In this document: positions 1-5,552 of the stretch, piece by piece
Numbering within the stretch: the first letter of the stretch is position 1
How the letters are laid out: each line of letters begins with the position of its first letter
Assembly (NCBI GenBank): GCA_030614305.1
Contig: JAUWKH010000074.1
Location: forward strand, 1 to 7,776
Source of the DNA: Bacteroidota bacterium
GTDB taxonomy: Bacteria; Bacteroidota; Bacteroidia; Bacteroidales; JADFUO01
DNA: 7,776 nt
Direction: 5' to 3'
Made by a program: the position numbers and the translations under genes
Notes under the pieces: model-generated
What the model was told of the DNA's origin: nothing
What the model saw: only the letters and a program-made list of their open reading frames with translations
The model's database searches: none

Positions 1-1229
1 CAGAGTGGTACACTACTGAAAATAAAGGAGCAAATGCCAGTTTGGTAATTTCTCAACCTATTAAATTCTCTGACGGATCTTTGACACTAAGAAATGATTT
101 TGGATATCAGGACAATTTTTCAGAAGGAAATAATTTATCTTCATATTATAAAGGATTTAACAACTACTTATATTTAGCTTATAATCAACCTTTGTTTACG
201 TATAATAAAACTAAGCTTGATTTGGAACGCAACCAACTTAATCTTGAAAATGCCACTTTAGCCTATTCCATTGAAATGTTAAATTTGGAATTTCAGGTTA
301 ATCAGGCTTTTTATGCAATATATCAAAGGCAAATGGCTCTTGAAATTGCTAAAGAAGAGTTTGAAAATCAAAAAATCAGCAGAGGAATTATTCAAAGTAA
401 AGTGGAAGGTGGTTTGTCAGCCATGGAAGAATTATATCAGGCTGAATTAAATTATGCAACAAGTAAATCTAATCTGGATAATAAGAAAGTTGATTTGGAA
501 AATGCCAAAGATCAGTTTAAACAATTAATTGGTTTGTCACTTTATGAGGATATTCAGGTTTCAACTAATATTGATTATAAAGCTGTAAATGTTTCTCTTG
601 AAAAAGCTATTGATAATGGTTTAACTCAGCGGCTTGAATTAAGTCAAAGGCAAATTGAACTTAATACTGCAAAATTCAATCTGATAGAAACCTCAGCAAC
701 TAATGAATTCAGAGGCGATGTTGAGCTTTCACTTGGAATTATGGGTAATAACGAGAAGTTTGGAAATATTTATGAAAAGCCAACAAAAAGTCCTCAGGTT
801 GGTATAACATTTTCAATTCCGATTTTCGATTGGGGTGAAAGAAAAGCAAGAATCCGGGCAGCTGAAGTTGATGTGGAATCGAAAGAAATTGATATTCAAA
901 CCCAAAAAAACGATATTATAATTAATATAAGACAAATATACAGAAATCTGAATAACTTGATTTTACAAATTGAAATTGCCGAACAGAACGAAAAAAACGC
1001 CCAATTGACTTATGAAATAAATCTCGAGCGATACAGAAATGGTGATCTGACAAGTATGGACTTAGAGCTTTTCCAAAACCAACTTTCAGAAAAGAAAATG
1101 AATTTTGCAAATGCATTGATAAATTATAAATTAGAATTAATAAATATGAAAATTCAGTCGCTTTGGGACTTTGAAAACAATACTTCGTTTGTACCTAAAG
1201 AACTGCAGGATAATATTAGACAGAAGTAA
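1..1229 (+). CDS. TolC-family outer membrane efflux protein, 5'-truncated by window edge
   Basis: Outer-membrane factor of a tripartite efflux pump; as a trimer such proteins form a beta-barrel in the outer membrane continued by a periplasmic helical tunnel. The frame is open from base 3 with no stop, so the real start and signal peptide lie left of the window; the TTG at 42 is not a credible start. 408 codons are visible, against roughly 430-500 for the family. Numbering from base 3, two internally repeated halves can be seen: a beta-strand pair (about residues 14-65, ending NQPLF), a long helical stretch rich in E, K, Q, N and L (about 70-175), a second helix with the family-like RLELSQRQIELNTAKFNL segment (about 211-228), a second beta pair (about 237-275, ending FSIPIFDWGERKARI), then long coiled-coil helices to about 385. 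This double helix-strand pattern is the TolC fold. It is followed 43 bases later by the adaptor gene, as expected for one operon. Substrate unknown. Confidence 0.93.
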   Translation, partial: EWYTTENKGANASLVISQPIKFSDGSLTLRNDFGYQDNFSEGNNLSSYYKGFNNYLYLAYNQPLFTYNKTKLDLERNQLNLENATLAYSIEMLNLEFQVNQAFYAIYQRQMALEIAKEEFENQKISRGIIQSKVEGGLSAMEELYQAELNYATSKSNLDNKKVDLENAKDQFKQLIGLSLYEDIQVSTNIDYKAVNVSLEKAIDNGLTQRLELSQRQIELNTAKFNLIETSATNEFRGDVELSLGIMGNNEKFGNIYEKPTKSPQVGITFSIPIFDWGERKARIRAAEVDVESKEIDIQTQKNDIIINIRQIYRNLNNLILQIEIAEQNEKNAQLTYEINLERYRNGDLTSMDLELFQNQLSEKKMNFANALINYKLELINMKIQSLWDFENNTSFVPKELQDNIRQK

Positions 1230-1272
1230 GGTGAAAATAAGTACTTAAAATAAAAACTAAAAAAATAAGAAA

Positions 1273-2322
1273 ATGAAAAAGATCCTAATGCTTATAATAA
1301 TTGCAAGTGTTTTAATGGCTTGCAACGAAAATGCCCCTGATTTGAATAAGGATATTTCCGTACTCGTATCGGTTATGGTTGTAAAACCTAAATCTATTGA
1401 AAAATATTTTAGCACAACCGGAACAGTAACTCCGGTAAAGGATGTAAGCCTAAAGTCAGAAATTTCAGGTAATTACAAACTCAAAACAAATCCATCAACA
1501 GGCAAACCCTATGCCCTTGGCGATTATGTTAAGAAAGGCGATGAAATTATTTTTCTTGAAGATAAAGAATATGAAAACAACATTAAACTTTCATCTTTGG
1601 AGTTACGTCAGGAAATATCAAAGCAAGTCTTTGAAAAGCAAAAGTCATTGTACGAAAAAGGAGGTGTAACCCTGAGTGAATTAAAAAATGCAGAGATCGA
1701 GTATATCAATTCAGAATATTCTTACGAAGAAGCATTAATACGTTTACAAAAGATGAAAATCACAACACCTATCTCCGGGGTAATTGTTGAACTTCCATAC
1801 TTTACACCTGAAACAAAAGTAGAGGCAAATACATTATTGGTAAGACTAATGGATTACTGCAAACTTTATATGGAGCTAAATCTTGCCGAAAAAAATATAA
1901 ATGTCGTCAAAGTAGGACAAAATATCAGAATAATGAATTATACTATCCCTGACGATACATTATCCGGTAAAATTACCCAACTGTCACCTGCCATCGATCC
2001 TGAAACCCGTTCGTTCAAAGCCATAGTGAATATTAATAATTCTGAGCTTTTATTACGTCCCGGAATGTTTGCTAAAGGTGAAATTATAGTTGCTTCCCTT
2101 GATAGTGCGATCGTTATACCAAAAGATATTATTTTGTCAAAACAAAGAGGAAACACGGTTTTTGTTATTAATAAAGGTTTGGCAGAGGAGAGAATTATAA
2201 ATTTCGGTTTGGAGAATCCTGATGAAGTTCAGGTAATTTCCGGTCTCGAAAAAAACGACAGACTGGTAATAAAAGGATTTGAAACCCTTAGAAATCGCAC
2301 GAAAGTAAAAGTTGTTAAGTGA
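1273..2322 (+). CDS. RND efflux periplasmic adaptor (membrane fusion protein), lipoprotein
   Basis: Periplasmic adaptor (HlyD/AcrA-like membrane fusion protein) linking the RND permease to the TolC-like channel. 349 residues, typical for the family. The N-terminus is a short lipoprotein signal (K2-K3, hydrophobic 4-15) ending in the lipobox L14-M15-A16-C17, so the mature protein should be acylated at C17. Domains in order: first half of the lipoyl/biotinyl-like domain (about 50-98, with GDYVKKGDEIIFLED), a short helical hairpin (about 103-160), second lipoyl half (about 162-195, TTPISGVIVEL), beta-barrel (about 198-275, with the characteristic DPETRSFKAIVNI and LRPGMFAKGEI motifs) and membrane-proximal domain (about 277-349). 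The short hairpin is of AcrA type or shorter. The ATG at 1273 fits the lipoprotein signal exactly; the leader is A-rich without a clear Shine-Dalgarno site. It lies between the channel and permease genes in the same direction, so it presumably serves both permeases. Function is sure; substrate is not. Confidence 0.95.
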   Translation: MKKILMLIIIASVLMACNENAPDLNKDISVLVSVMVVKPKSIEKYFSTTGTVTPVKDVSLKSEISGNYKLKTNPSTGKPYALGDYVKKGDEIIFLEDKEYENNIKLSSLELRQEISKQVFEKQKSLYEKGGVTLSELKNAEIEYINSEYSYEEALIRLQKMKITTPISGVIVELPYFTPETKVEANTLLVRLMDYCKLYMELNLAEKNINVVKVGQNIRIMNYTIPDDTLSGKITQLSPAIDPETRSFKAIVNINNSELLLRPGMFAKGEIIVASLDSAIVIPKDIILSKQRGNTVFVINKGLAEERIINFGLENPDEVQVISGLEKNDRLVIKGFETLRNRTKVKVVK

Positions 2323-2384
2323 ATTAATTTAGTTTTTACGACTTTTCGAAGTTGGAATCAACTTTAAACATTAAACTAAATAAA
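2323..2384 (+). promoter_or_regulatory. Leader of permease 1 with two overlapping, mutually exclusive small hairpins
   Basis: Within this 62-base gap, CGACTT (2339-2344) can pair with AAGTTG (2349-2354, one G-U pair) around a TTCG tetraloop. The same AAGTTG can instead pair perfectly with CAACTT (2359-2364) around the loop GAAT. The two 6-bp stems share the middle arm and cannot form together. The second ends 20 bases before the ATG at 2385. There is no U-tract, so neither is a Rho-independent terminator. An effect on translation of the permease is only an inference; stems this short can arise by chance. Confidence 0.3.
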
Positions 2385-5300
2385 ATGAAAAAAATAACAC
2401 AGTTTTCGGTTAATTATCCTGTAACGGTTTCTATGATCGCTCTCGCAATAATATTATTGGGGTGGATTTCATTAAGGAAATTGGGTGTCGATTTATTACC
2501 GGAAATGAATGCTCCGCGAATTTTCATTGAAATATCAGCAGGTGAACGGCCACCTGAAGAAATTGAAAAACAATTTATCGAAAACATTGAATCTTTGTCA
2601 ATTCGCCAAAAAGGAGTTACTCAGGTTTCTTCAATTTGTATTGTTGGTTCGGCAAGAGTAACAGTCGAATATGCATGGGGCAGAGATATGGACGAAGCTT
2701 TTCTGGATTTACAAAAAGCACTTACAACTTTTAGCCAGAATTCAGATATCGATGAATTCACTATCACACAACACGACCCAAACGCCTCACCTGTGATGAT
2801 AATCGGGATGCTGCATCCCGAGATTTCCGATATGGATGAACTTAGAAAAGTTGGCGAGAACTATATCCGCAACGAATTGATTCGCCTCGAAGGTATTGCT
2901 GATATAAGCCTCACAGGCACCGAAGAAAAAGAAGTACTGATAGAAACCGATCAATATAGATTGGATGCTTTTGGGTTAACAGCCGGACAAATAGTTCAAC
3001 AGGTTCAAAATATGAACAGAAATGTTTCGGGTGGATCGGTTGTTGAAATGGGTAAAAAATATATTATCAAGGGAGTCAGTCTCCTGGATAATATTCGTGA
3101 TTTGGAAAACCTGGTTGTCAGCTACAAACAAATCAACCCGGAACAAAGTGCTCAAACTATAAATGCTATCAGTAATAAAGTGCCAATCTTTCTAAAGGAT
3201 GTTGCAAAAGTTAGTTTTGTAAATAAAGACCCTCAAAACATTGTCAGGATTAATGGGATTCGCTGTGTTGGACTCTCAATTTTCAAGGAAACAGGATTCA
3301 ATACCGTAAAAGCTGTAAATGACCTTAATGAAACAATGGAATCAATTAAAAAAGCTTTACCGGGATATGAATTTATTATTGTTCAAAATCAGGGGAAATT
3401 TATTCAGGAATCTATTGACGAAGTCGAAGAAACAGCCTTACTTGGTGCATTAATGGCAATTTTTGTTCTGTTTATATTTTTAAGAAGGATAAAAGTTACA
3501 GCAATTATCAGTTTTGCAATTCCAATTTCGGTAATTGCTACTTTCAACTTAATGTATTTTAATGGTTTGAGTCTAAATATTATGACTCTTGGTGGGCTTG
3601 CACTCGGTGCAGGTATGCTTGTTGATAATGCCATTGTTGTTGTTGAAAATATTTTCCGGAATTTAGAATCGGGTTTGTCGGTCAAAGAGGCTGCTGTTAA
3701 AGGTACTGCTGAAGTTGGTGGAGCAATTGTGGCTTCAACGCTTACAACAATTGTGGTTTTTCTTCCAATAGTTTATTTACATGGTGCTTCGGGAGCTTTG
3801 TTTAAAGACCAGGCATGGACAGTAGCTTTTTCATTATTAGCTTCTTTATTTGTAGCTATTTTAATGATACCTATGTTATTTAATTTCGCTTATGGAAAAA
3901 AATCAAAACAAAAAAATATCAAATCGGTTCGCATTCGCTGGTATGGTGGTCTTTTATCTAAAATCCTTAATTTTAGATACCTGGTAATTGTTTTGACAAT
4001 ATTAATTTTAGTGCTTACCGTTTATATTTTTACTTATGTTGGGAATGAATATCTTCCAAAAAGCAGTACAAATGAATTTAGTATCGAGGTTCAGTTAAAA
4101 GAAGGAACTCAATTGGAACGTACTTCCGAAACAGTCCGGACTATTGAGTTAATGCTGAGTGAAGTTCTTGATGATAAAGTTGATGTTGTTTATAGCCAGA
4201 TCGGTCCTACAAGTGGATTGGGTAGCAAAAAAACTATTCTTCAAAATGAAAATACTGCAAGCATTAAAGTTCATTTAAAAAAAGAAGTTATTGATCAGTC
4301 TGATGAAATTATTTCCACAATAGGAGAACTTTTGGATCGAATCCCGGATGCAGAAATTTCAATCATTCGTGATCAAACCGCTTTGCAATCAACAATGGGA
4401 ACCGAGGATGCACCTTTAGTTGTTGAAGTAAAAGGAGAAGATTTACAAGTGCTTGAAGAAGTTACTGCTGAAATAAAAAATAAGATGCAGCAAATGCCTT
4501 ACTTATTGAATGTAAAAACCAGTATTGAAAAAGGAGCCCCCGAAATTGATGTTGTTATTGACCGCTACAAAGCCGGCATTTATGGTTTGACAGCTGAAAG
4601 TATAACTTCCCAACTTAAAGATCTACTGATGGGAAAAGATGCCGGTAAATACGAAAAAGATGGCGAGATGAGTGATATCACAGTAAAATTACCCGAGATC
4701 AGTTTATATGAATTTAATACCATTAAACTGAAAAGCGGTGATAAAGAAGTGCCTTTATATGAAGTGGCACATATCGAAAATTCTGTTTCCCCAAAGCAAT
4801 TACATCGCAGGAATCAAAATCGAATTGGAAAAGTTAGTGCTGATATTCAGAGTTCGATGGCATTTGATAAAGTTATTAAAAATCTTCGTGAAACATTAGG
4901 CTTGATTGATTGCCCTCAAGGTTATCAGATTGACATTGTTGGTGAAGAACAAAAACGTCAGGATGCCATGTCGAACCTGAGTTTTGCTTTGTTGCTGTCG
5001 GTTATTTTAGTTTATATGGTTATGGCTTCACAATTCGAATCGCTAATTCATCCTTTTACCATTTTGCTGACTATTCCTCTTGCCGGAGTTGGTGCGGTCT
5101 GGGCATTTTTTATTCTTGGAATATCAATGAACATTATGGCTTATATCGGGATAATCATGTTAGCAGGGATTGCTGTTAATGATTCAATCATTCTTGTTGA
5201 TGCCATTAATCAGTTTAAAGCAGCAGGGAAATCTTTACGTGAATCTATTATCAGCGCCGGAGAAAATCGTATAAGACCAATAATCATGACAAGTATAACA

Positions 5301-5483
5301 ACAATTCTTGCATTATTGCCACTTACAATTGGTTTTGGCGAAAGTGCAGCTTTACGTTCACCAATGGCGATTGCAGTAATTGCAGGATTGATAACATCAA
5401 CATTATTAACACTGGTTGTAATTCCGTGTGTTTATTATGTTTTTGAAAGGATAAAAGAAAAAATAATACGAATTAGGAATTGA
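2385..5483 (+). CDS. Efflux RND transporter permease subunit 1 (HAE1/AcrB-type)
   Basis: Inner-membrane RND permease that exports substrate using ion-motive force; 1032 residues, the usual full length. The ATG at 2385 is chosen over an in-frame TTG 33 bases upstream: it gives a normal N-terminus (MKKITQFSVNYPVTV) leading directly into TM1 (about 12-30), and the leader before it is A-rich. Layout: TM1, first porter region (about 35-345), TM2-TM6 (about 350-510), TM7 (about 532-552), second porter region (about 555-860), TM8-TM12 (about 866-1025). TM4 carries GMLVDNAIVVVENI with D414-N415, where AcrB has D407-D408. TM10 carries GIAVNDSIILVDAI with N932 at the AcrB K940 position. R962 and T969 (in RIRPIIMT) match AcrB R971 and T978. 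This pattern resembles the drug/lipid-exporter type of RND protein more than AcrB itself; no CusA-like methionine metal site was recognised. It follows the adaptor by 62 bases and precedes permease 2 by 69. Substrate unknown. Confidence 0.95.
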   Translation: MKKITQFSVNYPVTVSMIALAIILLGWISLRKLGVDLLPEMNAPRIFIEISAGERPPEEIEKQFIENIESLSIRQKGVTQVSSICIVGSARVTVEYAWGRDMDEAFLDLQKALTTFSQNSDIDEFTITQHDPNASPVMIIGMLHPEISDMDELRKVGENYIRNELIRLEGIADISLTGTEEKEVLIETDQYRLDAFGLTAGQIVQQVQNMNRNVSGGSVVEMGKKYIIKGVSLLDNIRDLENLVVSYKQINPEQSAQTINAISNKVPIFLKDVAKVSFVNKDPQNIVRINGIRCVGLSIFKETGFNTVKAVNDLNETMESIKKALPGYEFIIVQNQGKFIQESIDEVEETALLGALMAIFVLFIFLRRIKVTAIISFAIPISVIATFNLMYFNGLSLNIMTLGGLALGAGMLVDNAIVVVENIFRNLESGLSVKEAAVKGTAEVGGAIVASTLTTIVVFLPIVYLHGASGALFKDQAWTVAFSLLASLFVAILMIPMLFNFAYGKKSKQKNIKSVRIRWYGGLLSKILNFRYLVIVLTILILVLTVYIFTYVGNEYLPKSSTNEFSIEVQLKEGTQLERTSETVRTIELMLSEVLDDKVDVVYSQIGPTSGLGSKKTILQNENTASIKVHLKKEVIDQSDEIISTIGELLDRIPDAEISIIRDQTALQSTMGTEDAPLVVEVKGEDLQVLEEVTAEIKNKMQQMPYLLNVKTSIEKGAPEIDVVIDRYKAGIYGLTAESITSQLKDLLMGKDAGKYEKDGEMSDITVKLPEISLYEFNTIKLKSGDKEVPLYEVAHIENSVSPKQLHRRNQNRIGKVSADIQSSMAFDKVIKNLRETLGLIDCPQGYQIDIVGEEQKRQDAMSNLSFALLLSVILVYMVMASQFESLIHPFTILLTIPLAGVGAVWAFFILGISMNIMAYIGIIMLAGIAVNDSIILVDAINQFKAAGKSLRESIISAGENRIRPIIMTSITTILALLPLTIGFGESAALRSPMAIAVIAGLITSTLLTLVVIPCVYYVFERIKEKIIRIRN

Positions 5484-5496
5484 GATTTTACTTAAC

Positions 5497-5548
5497 CACA
5501 AAGTCACACAATACCGATAGCTATCGGTATCACAAAGTATCACAAAGT
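5497..5548. repeat. Degenerate CACAAAGT direct repeat, interrupted by a palindrome
   Basis: Exact CACAAAGT occurs at 5497-5504, 5531-5538 and 5541-5548, with a related CACACAAT at 5505-5512. Removing 5513-5530 (the palindrome minus its first AT) leaves CACAAAGT, CACACAAT, CACAAAGTAT, CACAAAGTAA, a near-continuous array of 8-10 base units. From memory, tracts of ACCACAAAG/CACAGAG type occur between genes in many environmental bacterial genomes; their role is unknown to me. Here the tract ends four bases before the permease 2 start codon. Confidence 0.7.
5511..5530. repeat. Perfect 20-bp palindrome (ATACCGATAGCTATCGGTAT)
   Basis: The left arm ATACCGATAG is the exact reverse complement of the right arm CTATCGGTAT, with no spacer. 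As RNA it could fold into an 8-bp stem with an AGCU loop ending 22 bases before the ATG at 5553. It is the most GC-rich piece of an otherwise A-rich gap, and it sits inside the CACAAAGT repeat as if inserted there, flanked by AT on both sides. It could be a dispersed palindromic repeat, an mRNA-stabilising or translation-modulating hairpin, or a dimeric protein-binding site. The symmetry is certain; the function is not. Confidence 0.85.
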
Positions 5549-5552
5549 AAAA

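Larger units (their letters stand above)
5484..5552 (+). other. Intergenic spacer between the two permease genes
   Basis: This 69-base gap begins right after the TGA of permease 1 and ends at the ATG of permease 2. It holds three CACAAAGT units and a perfect 20-bp palindrome, listed separately. No Shine-Dalgarno site is evident; the start is preceded by AAAGTAAAA. No U-tract follows the palindrome, so a terminator is unlikely and readthrough into permease 2 is expected. No separate promoter could be supported. Confidence 0.6.

Noticed and set aside
42..44. TTG as start of the TolC-like gene
   Set aside because: The frame is open to the left edge, and a start here would remove the signal peptide and part of the first beta region, so the gene is simply truncated by the window.
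1238..1247. 10-bp palindrome TAAGTACTTA between channel and adaptor genes
   Set aside because: It is short, AT-rich and unsupported by any second copy or nearby signal; it is likely chance in such a composition.
2352..2384. In-frame TTG start 11 codons before the permease 1 ATG
   Set aside because: It would add MESTLNIKLNK in front of a normal RND N-terminus, lies inside the hairpin region, and has no ribosome-binding signal; ATG 2385 fits the family.
1273..5483. Heavy-metal (CusA/CzcA) type efflux system
   Set aside because: No methionine- or histidine-rich metal-binding segment was seen in the adaptor or permease 1, and the TM4/TM10 motifs fit the HAE1-like group better; the substrate stays undetermined.
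5511..5530. Rho-independent terminator between the two permeases
   Set aside because: The palindrome can form a hairpin, but it is followed by CACAAAGTAT with no U-tract and the next gene starts 22 bases later.
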